A stretch of DNA of 44,490 nucleotides from Puniceicoccales bacterium (GTDB lineage Bacteria; Verrucomicrobiota; Verrucomicrobiia; Opitutales; UBA9783): assembly GCA_031283895.1 (NCBI GenBank), contig JAITAV010000005.1, positions 1-44,490 on the forward strand. Reading direction: 5' to 3'. Shown here piece by piece: positions 7,392-16,126 of this stretch; within the stretch, counting starts at the first letter, position 1, and each line of letters opens with the position of its first letter. The position numbers and the translations under genes are program-made. The notes beneath the pieces are model-generated. The model was not told the origin of the DNA, searched no databases, and worked only from the letters and a program-made list of their open reading frames with translations.

Positions 7392-8363
7392 ATGGAAACA
7401 TCCGTTAAGTACACGCTTGATTTCGAAAAACCTTTGCTGGCGTTGAGTGAGCAATTGGAACAACTGAAACGTTTGTCCGACGAAAATCAAGTGCAGATGG
7501 ATGATGAAATTCATGCCATTGAAATTAAAATTAAAGAAACGCAGGAACAGATTTACAAAAACCTTACTCCCTGGCAAAAAATAAAGATAGCACGTCATCC
7601 ACAACGTCCCTATGCATTGGATTACATTCGGGCATTGTTCGAAAATTTTCAGGAATTGCACGGTGATCGCTATTTTGGAGATGATCAGGCATTGATAGGA
7701 GGCCCTGCATTTTTTGAAGAGAAGCCTATTATGGTTATTGCTCAGCAGAAGGGACGCTCTTTAAAGGAAAATATTAGACGTTGTTTTGGATCACCCAATC
7801 CGGAAGGTTATCGAAAAGCACTGAGACTGATGCGACTCGCGGAAAAGTTTAAGATGCCCATTGTTTCATGGATTGACACACCTGGGGCGTATCCAGGTAT
7901 CGGTGCCGAAGAACGCCATGTAGCCGAAGCTATTGCCATTAATTTGCGCGAAATGAGTACACTGAAAATCCCAAGCATAGCCATCGTTTTGGGAGAAGGT
8001 GGATCGGGAGGAGCCCTGGGGATTGGTGTTGTTGATCGAGTTTTAATACTTGAAAATGCTTATTATTCTGTCATTTCCCCGGAGGGATGTGCCGCCATTC
8101 TGTGGAAAGATCGTGCTAAAGCCTCGGAGGCTGCCAATGCACTCAAATTATCTGCCACCCACTTAAAAAATCTCAATGTGGTGGATGCAGTTATTCCAGA
8201 ACCTTTGGGAGGCGCACACACGGATCCTGCATCGTGCATAGAGAACGTTCGACGTGCATTGAAAGCTCATTTGACAGAGCTTTTGAAGCAATCGGATAAA
8301 GATTTACTGGAAAAAAGGTATTGCAAATTTAGATCTATAGGTGTGTTTGCAGAACATGCATAG
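7392..8363 (+). CDS. accA: Acetyl-CoA carboxylase carboxyltransferase subunit alpha
   Basis: A 323-residue protein, the usual AccA length. The N-terminal coiled region (DFEKPLLALSEQLEQLK) leads into the carboxyltransferase domain: ELHGDRYFGDDQALIGG, NPEGYRKALRLMRLAEKF, SWIDTPGAYPG and LGEGGSGGALGIG are all diagnostic. With AccD and biotinylated AccB it transfers carboxyl to acetyl-CoA to make malonyl-CoA, the first step of fatty-acid synthesis. AccD must be encoded elsewhere. The stop lies inside the start of glmM, so accA, glmM and the SNF2-type gene probably form one transcript. No strong Shine-Dalgarno precedes the ATG. Confidence 0.97.
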   Translation: METSVKYTLDFEKPLLALSEQLEQLKRLSDENQVQMDDEIHAIEIKIKETQEQIYKNLTPWQKIKIARHPQRPYALDYIRALFENFQELHGDRYFGDDQALIGGPAFFEEKPIMVIAQQKGRSLKENIRRCFGSPNPEGYRKALRLMRLAEKFKMPIVSWIDTPGAYPGIGAEERHVAEAIAINLREMSTLKIPSIAIVLGEGGSGGALGIGVVDRVLILENAYYSVISPEGCAAILWKDRAKASEAANALKLSATHLKNLNVVDAVIPEPLGGAHTDPASCIENVRRALKAHLTELLKQSDKDLLEKRYCKFRSIGVFAEHA

Positions 8364-9711
8364 CATTCATTTTGGTACGGATGGCATTCGTGGGAAAGTT
8401 GGAGAATGGCCCATTACCGTAGAAGCCTTCAAGGGTATAGGCCAAGCATGCTTTGCTTGGTTGAAGGCAAACAATTGGGATTTAAAAGTTGCCATTGGAT
8501 GGGATACGCGTGCCTCGGGATATGCGCTGGCGCATGCTTTTGCGCAAGGTTTTTTAAACGCAGGCATGGGGTATGTCACTTTCTTAAACGTAGCGCCTAC
8601 ACCTGCCATTGCACATTTTGTTGCACGTGAAGATATTTCACTGGGCATTGCCATCACGGCGTCTCACAATCCCTTTACGGATAATGGCCTTAAATTGTTT
8701 CACCGAGGTGGATATAAATTGCAAAGAGAAGAAGAAGCTTGCATTGCAGCATGGATGAACCCGCAAGTGGTTGCTCCATCAACTTTACCGCGCATCCATG
8801 AAATCAACGGAAGCGATTATTACGTCAAGCATGTTTTATCGGATTACGACTCCCTAAATTTTGGAAGCAGAAAAATTGTTTTGGATACGGCCAATGGCGC
8901 TACCGTCTTTACCAGTTTACCGATACTTCAATCCTTGGGGCTTGAGATTATTGCCGTAGGCGATGAACCTACGGGAGAGAATATCAATCTTCGTTGTGGT
9001 AGTGAATGTTGCGATGGTATCGCGCAAAAAATGCAAGAAAGCGGTGCATGGTTGGGTATTGCACACGATGGAGATGGGGATCGAGTTGTCCTATTTGACG
9101 AACGAGGTAATCGGCTAGACGGGGATCAAATTTTAGGAATCCTAGCTTTAGACAAATTCAAAAAGGGTCAATTAAATCGCAATAAACTGGTTGTTACGGA
9201 ACAGAGTAATTCGGGTTTAGACTGGACTTTAAAAAACTTTGGCATTCAAACAATTAGGACGGATATTGGCGACCGAGAAGTCTATTACGGCATGGTAGCT
9301 CACGATGCAAATGTGGGTGGAGAAAGTTCTGGGCATATTATTTTACGCGATATTGCAAAAACGGGCGATGGTCTTCGGATTGCCATCGAATTGATGCGCA
9401 TGGCTTTAGAAAAACCTTTGGCAGAGCGTAGGAAGGCAATTACTCTATTCCCAAAAGCCGAAAGCGCGTTAAATATTGCTGCGAAAATTCCCACGACGCA
9501 ACTGAAATGCGCACGGCTTTTTGAAAAAAACCACCATCGGGATGCGAACAGAATGTATATGCGTTATTCGGGGACAGAAAATAAATTGCGTTTTTTGGTG
9601 GAAGCAGAAACAAATGCACTGTGCACGCAAATTTTGGCTCAATGGATGCATGCAGCTCGACTAGATTTTGAACATTATAAAATTGTGGTGAATGAGTGTA
9701 TTACCTATTAA
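8356..9711 (+). CDS. glmM: Phosphoglucosamine mutase
   Basis: The protein converts glucosamine-6-phosphate to glucosamine-1-phosphate for UDP-GlcNAc, feeding peptidoglycan and LPS. I start it at ATG 8356 because MHSIHFGTDGIRG matches the family's N terminus; the open frame reaches back to a GTG at 8341. With this start it is 451 residues, the normal length. The active-site phosphoserine is in ITASHNP (Ser103), the metal loop is DGDGDRV, the sugar-binding loop is GGESSGHI, and the phosphate-binding loop is RYSGTENKLRFL near the C terminus. It overlaps the accA end by 8 nt and the next gene by 20 nt, which suggests translational coupling. Confidence 0.96.
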   Translation: MHSIHFGTDGIRGKVGEWPITVEAFKGIGQACFAWLKANNWDLKVAIGWDTRASGYALAHAFAQGFLNAGMGYVTFLNVAPTPAIAHFVAREDISLGIAITASHNPFTDNGLKLFHRGGYKLQREEEACIAAWMNPQVVAPSTLPRIHEINGSDYYVKHVLSDYDSLNFGSRKIVLDTANGATVFTSLPILQSLGLEIIAVGDEPTGENINLRCGSECCDGIAQKMQESGAWLGIAHDGDGDRVVLFDERGNRLDGDQILGILALDKFKKGQLNRNKLVVTEQSNSGLDWTLKNFGIQTIRTDIGDREVYYGMVAHDANVGGESSGHIILRDIAKTGDGLRIAIELMRMALEKPLAERRKAITLFPKAESALNIAAKIPTTQLKCARLFEKNHHRDANRMYMRYSGTENKLRFLVEAETNALCTQILAQWMHAARLDFEHYKIVVNECITY

Positions 9712-12118
9712 AAAAAAGTACACGCAGGCTTCCTTAAAAGTTTGGTTCGAAGCTTACAGAAAAAGTTGGTGGAGTACCTATTTCTCGCATTCGGATTATA
9801 GACGAGGTGTTCAATTTTTGAGTCATGGAGTCCAATCCATTACTCTAGAAGAAAACTTCATTTTGGTACACGGTCGATTAAATGACGAAAACTATTATTC
9901 GATAGGTGATCTACACGCGAATGGCCAAATAACTTTGCAAGTTTCACAACACAGTATCTCCATTGGAAAAGCCTTTTTAGCGGCTGGTTTTCTAATTTTG
10001 GAAAAACTGATCGAGGAACATCTGTTTGAATTAAGTATACCTCTAGAAACTGAAAGCAAGCATCCGCAATCTCCTCGTATACCAGCAAAGACTGGTATTA
10101 ACCCAACAAAAATTGTTAGTCCTTTGGGAAATTTGAAATTTTTTAAATGTAACCAAAATTTAGCGTTTGAGGTACATTTTCGACGACAAAACAAACTCGT
10201 CAAGCTCGTCTCTTTGGAAAAACATTTGAAACTCAATGAGCGAGAATACCTACTATCTTTGCTGCACACAATTCAAAAATATGGATTTCATTGGGTGAGT
10301 GCACATTTTCAAAGCAACGATCAAGAGGCATGGGCAGATTTTGTCAAAAACGAAATACCGCGATTGTCACGTCAGTACTTTGTTGAAATTCCCGAATGTG
10401 TACGCAAATTGGAAGAAGGCGTAAAACAGGTGCAGGTGGTTTTGAACATGAATACAGAACACTGCTTACAACAGCATTTTTTTGTAGAAAAATCATTGTT
10501 ATGCGACGAAAAACTAAAAAATTTCTTACCCACGAAGCGCAGTCTTTGCTGGTCAGAAAAACATGGATTGCTGCGCTGGAATCCTGCAGATATCCGTTGG
10601 ATGCAACGTTTAAACGATTGGAAAAACCGTCTTGACCAAAAGTTGCCCGCCTACCTATTGCTGTCATCGTTCAATACAACGCACTTGGATGAGCAGGCAA
10701 GACAGTGGATGGAAAAACTAACCCATGGGCCGGCAAACTTAAATTTTACTTTCAAGATCCCGCTGAGAAATTATCAGAAAAAAGGCGTTGTTTGGCTGAA
10801 GCAATTGTTGGATTTGCATTGTCATCCTTTGTTAGCGGATGAAATGGGATTGGGAAAAACACGCCAAATTTTGAGTTTAATCCAATGGTTAAGAAGCGAG
10901 GATACGGATTTGTTACCGGATTTGATCTTATGCCCTGCCAGTGTGATTGCTTCGTGGCAAAGTGAACAAGAAAATGTTTTCCCGCAATTACCTTTGCAGG
11001 TACTTCCTCATAAAACTGCTGCAAATTTTATCCCCAATGGGGATGCAATTTTTGTTGCCAGTTATTCCCAGTTGAGATTGCACGCAAATACGTTGAAAAC
11101 GATAAACTTTCGTTGCGTTATTTTGGATGAAGCGCAGTACGTGAAAAATCCTAAATCGAAGACCGCGCATGCTTGTTTTAACTTGAAATCGCATTTTAGA
11201 TTGGCGACAACCGGTACGCCGGTCGAAAATAGTCTCGTGGATTTATGGACGATTTTTCATTTTTTGATGCCGGGGTTACTGGGAAATTACAAGGAGTTTC
11301 AAACTCTTATGCAATCCGAATCGGAATGTACACGACTCAGGGTGCAAATTGCACCCTTCATTTTACGTCGAACAAAATCAGAAGTTTTAAAAAATTTGCC
11401 TAAAAAGGAAGAGCATACCGTCTATTGCCCCATGACGGTTCAACAACAAGCTTTATATGACACGTGGTTACATCAAGGGATTCGTCTAAAACAGGGACAA
11501 TGGGGGCAACTTTTTATTTTGCTTCTACGTCTAAGACAAATTTGTTGCGATCCAGGTTTGCTTCCTCATCATGAGCGAATGTCTTGCGATGCAAGTGGAA
11601 AATTACTGTGGTTGCAGCAACAACTGGGTACTTGCGTAAAAAATGGACAAAAAATAATTATTTTCAGTCAATTTAGACGTTTGTTGGAACGCATTGTTCC
11701 CCTTGTGAAATCTTTTTATCCGCGTACACTCCTCTTAACGGGAAACATAATTGTACAACAAAGACGCGGCCTCATCGAGCATTTTCAGAGAGAGCAACAA
11801 ACCGCATTTCTAATCAGTTTAAAAGCTGGAGGAACAGGTATTACGCTCCATTCAGCACAGGTCGTTTTTTTAATGGATCCATGGTGGAATCCGGCGATTG
11901 AACAACAAGCGATTGCGCGTGTACATCGGTTGGGCCAACAATTTCCGCTGCAAGTGTACCGACCTCTGATAGAAAATTCCATAGAATCTAAAATACAAAT
12001 TTTACAAAAACAAAAGGGGGCAATTTTTGATAAATTGTTTGCAAAGGGTCAATTATCGCAAATGGAACGCTGGCAGCAGTTGTGCAACTTAATAAGTACG
12101 CATCAAGGTATAGTATAG
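9692..12118 (+). CDS. SNF2-family DEAD/H helicase-like ATPase
   Basis: An 808-residue SWI2/SNF2 ATPase. The N-terminal 340 residues carry no motif I recognise; a SWIM zinc finger (CxC...CxH), often found here in bacterial homologues, is not visible. The ATPase core begins near residue 358: ADEMGLGKTRQ (Walker A, about 382-392), ILDEAQYVKN (DEAQ box, about 476), TTGTPVEN, then the C-terminal lobe with IIFSQF, LKAGGTGITL (about 711-720) and QAIARVHRLGQ (about 738-748). It should translocate on DNA and remodel protein-DNA complexes. It shares a transcript with glmM (20-nt overlap); no functional link to cell-wall synthesis is implied. Confidence 0.93.
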   Translation: MSVLPIKKKYTQASLKVWFEAYRKSWWSTYFSHSDYRRGVQFLSHGVQSITLEENFILVHGRLNDENYYSIGDLHANGQITLQVSQHSISIGKAFLAAGFLILEKLIEEHLFELSIPLETESKHPQSPRIPAKTGINPTKIVSPLGNLKFFKCNQNLAFEVHFRRQNKLVKLVSLEKHLKLNEREYLLSLLHTIQKYGFHWVSAHFQSNDQEAWADFVKNEIPRLSRQYFVEIPECVRKLEEGVKQVQVVLNMNTEHCLQQHFFVEKSLLCDEKLKNFLPTKRSLCWSEKHGLLRWNPADIRWMQRLNDWKNRLDQKLPAYLLLSSFNTTHLDEQARQWMEKLTHGPANLNFTFKIPLRNYQKKGVVWLKQLLDLHCHPLLADEMGLGKTRQILSLIQWLRSEDTDLLPDLILCPASVIASWQSEQENVFPQLPLQVLPHKTAANFIPNGDAIFVASYSQLRLHANTLKTINFRCVILDEAQYVKNPKSKTAHACFNLKSHFRLATTGTPVENSLVDLWTIFHFLMPGLLGNYKEFQTLMQSESECTRLRVQIAPFILRRTKSEVLKNLPKKEEHTVYCPMTVQQQALYDTWLHQGIRLKQGQWGQLFILLLRLRQICCDPGLLPHHERMSCDASGKLLWLQQQLGTCVKNGQKIIIFSQFRRLLERIVPLVKSFYPRTLLLTGNIIVQQRRGLIEHFQREQQTAFLISLKAGGTGITLHSAQVVFLMDPWWNPAIEQQAIARVHRLGQQFPLQVYRPLIENSIESKIQILQKQKGAIFDKLFAKGQLSQMERWQQLCNLISTHQGIV

Positions 12119-12333
12119 TCTTGCTGAAAAACGTGACCCATGTACTGTTAGAAAATTGACGAAAATGTAAGCACTTTTGCCATAAATTTTACATTTTGAA
12201 AAAATCCTTATGCAAGCCGCATTGCAAATTTTTCAAAAATTACCTTCGTATTTTTTCAAGCAACGATAACGTATGTCATAAAACGGTCACGCCTGCCACA
12301 TACTTTGTCTGCAACAATGGAGCTAAAATCTTC

Positions 12334-12365
12334 AGGCCTGAAATGCTGTAAGGCCATTATTTTAT
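12334..12365. terminator. Possible terminator between convergent genes
   Basis: GGCCT (12335-12339) and AGGCC (12351-12355) form a 5-bp hairpin followed by ATTATTTTATT. It lies between the ends of the helicase and symporter genes. The stem is short, so support is weak. The rest of 12119-12384 shows nothing. Confidence 0.3.
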
Positions 12366-12384
12366 TCTCATTACCCATAAGCGT

Positions 12385-13674
12385 TTAGCAGAATTTCAAC
12401 TCATTTCTAAGCCTAAAAATTCCCAAAAGGTTAATGCATAAAAGTAACCCACCCGATACGGACATAACCATCAATGCCGTGCTTTGGTCCACAAAGGAAA
12501 ATGTTGTAAATGCGCATATGGCGTAGATGAGATAAAAAAATTGACCTTTCCCGAAAGAAATTACCTTTGCACTTTTCATACCAACGGCTAAATAACCGAG
12601 GACCGTCGTCCAACCAACCAAAAAGAAAAATGTAGCCATGAGCAACTTAGCATTCGGAAAATGCCCCATGAGTGCCGCTACAACGCAGTCAAAGGCATTG
12701 TCGTGACCGACACACCATTGTCCTGTGCACAGTACTAAAAGAATGGTGAGCGTACAGATTGCACAGTCGGTGAATAAGGAAAAAACGGCGGTTCGTGCCT
12801 GAACACATGGATCTGTTATCCGTGTTTCGGCTTGAATAATGGCATCGTACCCAATACCGATATCTCCGGAATATACCGCTCTTGCCATGCCATGATGTAC
12901 CGCCATAGCAACCGTACTACCCGCAAATCCTCCAACGGCAGCATGTTCATTGAAGGCTGATTTACAAATGGTGGCAAGCAATGCAAAAAAATCAACATTA
13001 CTGTGACATATGGTATACAAACATACCCCCGTGTAGGTTAATAGAAAAAATGGCATGAGGACCGTACATATGACGGAAAGACGTTTAATGCCGCCAAGCG
13101 TTACATAAGTTGTCCCAGACAGCAAAATCAATATGGCCAAACACCTATTTAATCCAAACGCATTGACAAAAACGTCTTCAATAACTTTGAACTGATAAAT
13201 CTCAGCTCCATAAATGCACATGAGTAAACAAAAGATAATGGAAATCCATTTTTTGTTAAAGGCGCGCATTAAATAATGCGGTGCACCGCCATCGTATCCG
13301 TGTTTACCATCCTGTATGCGGTATTTGATTCCCAAAAAAATTTCTGAATATTTAACAAGCATTCCAATAAAAACTGCGACCCACATCCAAAAAAGTCCTC
13401 CGGGGCCGCCAATGGACACGGCCGTAATGCATGCTCCAACGTTGCCGATGCCAATGGAGCCCCCCATCGATGAAAAATAAAGACGAATGGGTACCAAGCC
13501 TCTTGCTTGTTTTGTGCCACCCATAAGTGCATTAAATGTCTTTATGGGTCTTATAATTGTGCGAAATTGAAAAAATCTGGATTTTAGTGTCAGGTAAAAA
13601 CCAATGAACAGGATTAGAAAAAAGTCGATGTAGCTCCACAGAAGATTATCCAAAAATTCAAGAACCATAAGCAT
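12385..13674 (-). CDS. Sodium:amino-acid symporter (AGCS/alanine-glycine family)
   Basis: A polytopic membrane protein of about 430 residues. The AGCS signature region is clear: GSIGIGNVGACITAVSIGGP then GLFWMWVAVFIGMLVKYSE, and further on GGAPHYLMRAF. Family members import alanine or glycine with Na+. The open frame extends to 13743, but I start at ATG 13674 (or 13668) because the family N terminus 'LEFLDNLLW' follows directly; the longer form would overlap rlmD by 37 nt and add an atypical Cys/His-rich leader. No Shine-Dalgarno is evident at either start. It follows rlmD on the same strand and is likely co-transcribed with it. Confidence 0.88.
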   Translation of the reverse strand: MLMVLEFLDNLLWSYIDFFLILFIGFYLTLKSRFFQFRTIIRPIKTFNALMGGTKQARGLVPIRLYFSSMGGSIGIGNVGACITAVSIGGPGGLFWMWVAVFIGMLVKYSEIFLGIKYRIQDGKHGYDGGAPHYLMRAFNKKWISIIFCLLMCIYGAEIYQFKVIEDVFVNAFGLNRCLAILILLSGTTYVTLGGIKRLSVICTVLMPFFLLTYTGVCLYTICHSNVDFFALLATICKSAFNEHAAVGGFAGSTVAMAVHHGMARAVYSGDIGIGYDAIIQAETRITDPCVQARTAVFSLFTDCAICTLTILLVLCTGQWCVGHDNAFDCVVAALMGHFPNAKLLMATFFFLVGWTTVLGYLAVGMKSAKVISFGKGQFFYLIYAICAFTTFSFVDQSTALMVMSVSGGLLLCINLLGIFRLRNELKFC

Positions 13675-13706
13675 ATAAAGTAACAGACGTTTAAAATATT
13701 GAAAGG

Positions 13707-15014
13707 TTATTTTTGCCACATGCGCGACACAACGGCCACACATTCCAAGTGTTTTGTCTGAGGAAACATGTCAAAAGCTTGCAATTCTAGAATTTTGTAT
13801 CGTGGTGCCAACGTCAAAATGCGTTTTAAGTCTCTGGCTTGCGTATCAGGAGCACAGGAAATATAGATCATGACAGCAGGTTGAAATTGAATTAATTGTT
13901 GCAGAAAATTTTCGGAACACCCCTTACGAGGTGGATCTACAACAACGAGTGTTTGGTCTTTGGGAAACGTAATACCTTTGAAAATAGTTTCGGCCTCTCC
14001 ATGTTGCATAAAGCCGTTATCAACGTGATTGAGCTGCATATTTTTTTGTGCTAGTGTAATGGAGGATTCATCCACTTCGATGCCTACAAATTGCCGCATC
14101 GACCTTGCAAGCATGATTCCAAATATACCTACGCCACAATAAGCGTCTATGAGGTAGTGGATTTGTCCAAATTGTGAGCGTACTTGTTGTAAGTATTGCA
14201 ACATAGATTCTAAGATATAAGGATTGTTTTGAAAAAAACTGCCTGCTTGGAAAAGAAAATTGCAACCCAATACTTGTGTTTGTGCAACTGCTTTAGGGTT
14301 TGTTAAGACACCTTGACTACAATCTCGCAGCAACAATGTACCGCTTTTCATTCGCAAATTTTGTCTCGTTTGGGTACGTACTTCGGGTAAATAAACATTA
14401 ATGGGGTCACTTGCAATGTAGCATCGAGGAACATCAACCAGCGAACATTTTCTGCCGTAAGCTAGAAAACCAATAGGAAAATTATTTGTACAGTTTCGTT
14501 TGAAATGCGGCGTTATTTTAGTACGGTATCCATAAATTTTTTGCGAAGGTTGCACAGGTTTAACTTTTGCGGACAATTTTGCAATGCGCTCCAAACAATC
14601 CGTAACGTGTCGATGCTTCCACTCAAGTTGTTTTTCGTATACCATGTGTTGATATTGACATCCACCGCATTGCCCAAAGAGTGGGCACGGAGGTGAAACA
14701 CGATCCGTGGATGCTTGCAAGACTTCAATTAAATCTGCTTCCGAATAATTTGTATGGTTTTTGAAAATACGTACGCGTACACGTTCTCCGGGAATTACAA
14801 AAGGGACCATAACAATCCAATGGTTGATACGCGCAATACCTCGCCCTTCGTTGCTGAGAGATTGAATGTCGACCGTTAACTCATCGTGGTAATGAAAAGG
14901 TTGATCGGTACAGTGTTCGGGGTTTCTGCCTTGCATACTGTTTTTCAGAAGTAGTGGATTCAATCCCAAAAGGGAAGTAAAATAATACGTAGATGGCAAA
15001 CCATCACGGAGCAT
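13707..15014 (-). CDS. rlmD: 23S rRNA (uracil-C5)-methyltransferase, RlmD/TrmA family
   Basis: A 435-residue RNA m5U methyltransferase. A TRAM domain (IQSLSNEGRGIARINHWIV) is followed by the 4Fe-4S cysteine motif CPLFGQCGGCQYQH. The SAM-binding motif DAYCGVGIFG, the DPPRKGC loop and YISCAPDTQARDL, which carries the catalytic Cys, are in the C-terminal half. It methylates a uridine in 23S rRNA; whether U1939 (RlmD) or U747 (RlmC) cannot be decided from motifs alone. The start is uncertain: ATG 15014 has AAGG about 9 nt upstream, whereas an internal ATG at 14936 would give a more typical N terminus 20 residues before the TRAM domain. Confidence 0.93.
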   Translation of the reverse strand: MLRDGLPSTYYFTSLLGLNPLLLKNSMQGRNPEHCTDQPFHYHDELTVDIQSLSNEGRGIARINHWIVMVPFVIPGERVRVRIFKNHTNYSEADLIEVLQASTDRVSPPCPLFGQCGGCQYQHMVYEKQLEWKHRHVTDCLERIAKLSAKVKPVQPSQKIYGYRTKITPHFKRNCTNNFPIGFLAYGRKCSLVDVPRCYIASDPINVYLPEVRTQTRQNLRMKSGTLLLRDCSQGVLTNPKAVAQTQVLGCNFLFQAGSFFQNNPYILESMLQYLQQVRSQFGQIHYLIDAYCGVGIFGIMLARSMRQFVGIEVDESSITLAQKNMQLNHVDNGFMQHGEAETIFKGITFPKDQTLVVVDPPRKGCSENFLQQLIQFQPAVMIYISCAPDTQARDLKRILTLAPRYKILELQAFDMFPQTKHLECVAVVSRMWQK

Positions 15015-15098
15015 GGAATTTTACCTTGGCAAAAGATCCCCTCCCTACGTTTCCGAAAAAATTTAAAAAAATCCCGGATGCCCGTTGATAAAATGTAG

Positions 15099-15125
15099 TG
15101 CGTAAGGTTTAAAATCCATTACGCA
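15099..15125. repeat. Inverted repeat upstream of rlmD
   Basis: TGCGTAA (15099-15105) and TTACGCA (15119-15125) are a perfect 7-bp dyad separated by 13 AT-rich bases. It lies in the gap between the glucosaminidase locus and rlmD on the minus strand. It could be an operator or a weak terminator; there is no long T-run on either side. Nothing else is evident in 15015-15253. Confidence 0.45.
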
Positions 15126-15253
15126 AGTACTCTATGAAAACTTGAAACTCTAAAGGCAATTGTTTGACATAAAAAACTCAAAAGATTTTACGTTTTTGCA
15201 ACATTCCATTGCCGTTTTACGTATAGAAAATTACTTCCAAGTCGGCACTTCGT

Positions 15254-15349
15254 TTAGGGTAAAACTATGCCCCCCATGACGCCTTCTATTGGCCCGATCT
15301 TTCCGGCAAAATGTTCAGTAGGTAACACCGGATGACCGCTAGGCATCAT
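15254..15349 (-). CDS. Possible small ORF (31 aa) coupled to the glucosaminidase
   Basis: The ATG at 15349-15347 overlaps the TGA of the upstream gene (15348-15346) as ATGA, and the frame stays open for 31 codons to TAA 15254-15256. The peptide is rich in Gly and Pro (GHPVLPTEHFAGKIGPIEGV within it) and has no recognised domain. The coupling geometry is the only positive evidence; chance is a real alternative. Confidence 0.3.
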   Translation of the reverse strand: MMPSGHPVLPTEHFAGKIGPIEGVMGGIVLP

Positions 15350-15996
15350 GGAGACTGTCGTCGTGCGATACGTCTAAGAAAAGGAACTTTTCTCGATGTT
15401 TTGATTTTTTGCATAGCGTGCCAATGGTTCACAATATGATCTCCGTAAGAATCATGAGCACGTTTTGCCAATTTCAGCGATTTATACTTCTTTGTATCAT
15501 ATCCCGGATAAGCCCACAAGCCGCCTAAATCTTCTACGCACAAAGCGCACCCTCTTTTTAAAACTTTTTGGAATCGTGGATCCACGCATGGTTGCCTTAA
15601 GGGCCGTTTGCTTCCATACGCCTTCAAATGTTGTATTTGGGCACGAATGCCTTCCAGGGGTGTTTGAAAACGACATCCCTGTTGGCTATTGCCGGTAGCC
15701 CCTAAGCCTGAAAAATTATTTTGTTGAGGTTTTACGTCGCCGCCAAAACGAAAAAATCCTGTTTCCACCAAACTTTGCGCAAAGGCAATATCACCTCGGA
15801 CGCCCTCTTTTTCACCTTCCTGCAAATAAATGGGAACATAAGATGCGTATTTTGAAGCTTTTGGATTTTTACTGAGCAAATAACGCTCCATTTGTTCCCG
15901 TGTACAAATGGCTTTGCCCATGATGGAAACCTTTGCTTCGGAAGTCAAATGGGTTGAAAATAGAACTACTACCCCCACATATTTGAGTGTCTTCAC
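15346..15996 (-). CDS. Secreted glucosaminidase-domain protein (GH73-like peptidoglycan hydrolase)
   Basis: A 216-residue protein with an N-terminal signal peptide (MKTLKYVGVVVLFSTHLTSEA) and a glucosaminidase domain like those of FlgJ and Bax. The key stretch is GDIAFAQSLVETGFFRFGGDVKPQQNNFSGLG (about residues 74-105, read in pieces), where the Glu of 'VETG' is the expected catalytic acid and NNFSGLG is the conserved substrate-cleft motif. The C-terminal 30 residues are basic. It should cleave glycan strands in the periplasm. It starts at GTG 15996 with AAAGG about 5 nt upstream. It is divergent from the Bat operon and shares the 130-nt intergenic region with it. Confidence 0.85.
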   Translation of the reverse strand: MKTLKYVGVVVLFSTHLTSEAKVSIMGKAICTREQMERYLLSKNPKASKYASYVPIYLQEGEKEGVRGDIAFAQSLVETGFFRFGGDVKPQQNNFSGLGATGNSQQGCRFQTPLEGIRAQIQHLKAYGSKRPLRQPCVDPRFQKVLKRGCALCVEDLGGLWAYPGYDTKKYKSLKLAKRAHDSYGDHIVNHWHAMQKIKTSRKVPFLRRIARRQSP

Positions 15997-16079
15997 CTAA
16001 CCTTTAAACAAAAAATTTTACCAAGAATCAAGCCATTTTATCCGGTGGAAATTCTTAAAAGTTACCTTACAGTCAAGTT

Positions 16080-16112
16080 AACGTTGACAAAAAACGTTCA
16101 CACATGTACAGT
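16080..16112 (+). promoter_or_regulatory. Bat operon promoter with flanking AACGTT elements
   Basis: A perfect TTGACA (16084-16089), 17 nt, TACAGT (16107-16112), 14 nt before the moxR ATG. The -35 is flanked by two copies of the self-complementary hexamer AACGTT (16080-16085 and 16093-16098), which could be an operator. No Shine-Dalgarno precedes ATG 16127. Confidence 0.6.
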
Positions 16113-16126
16113 AACGAACAATTATT

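Noticed and set aside
8341-8355. GTG start for glmM at 8341
   Set aside because: The family N terminus fits ATG 8356, and the added residues (from GTG) have no match.
13675-13743. Longer N terminus for the symporter
   Set aside because: It adds an atypical Cys/His-rich leader, overlaps rlmD by 37 nt and has no ribosome-binding site; the family start is at 13674 or 13668.
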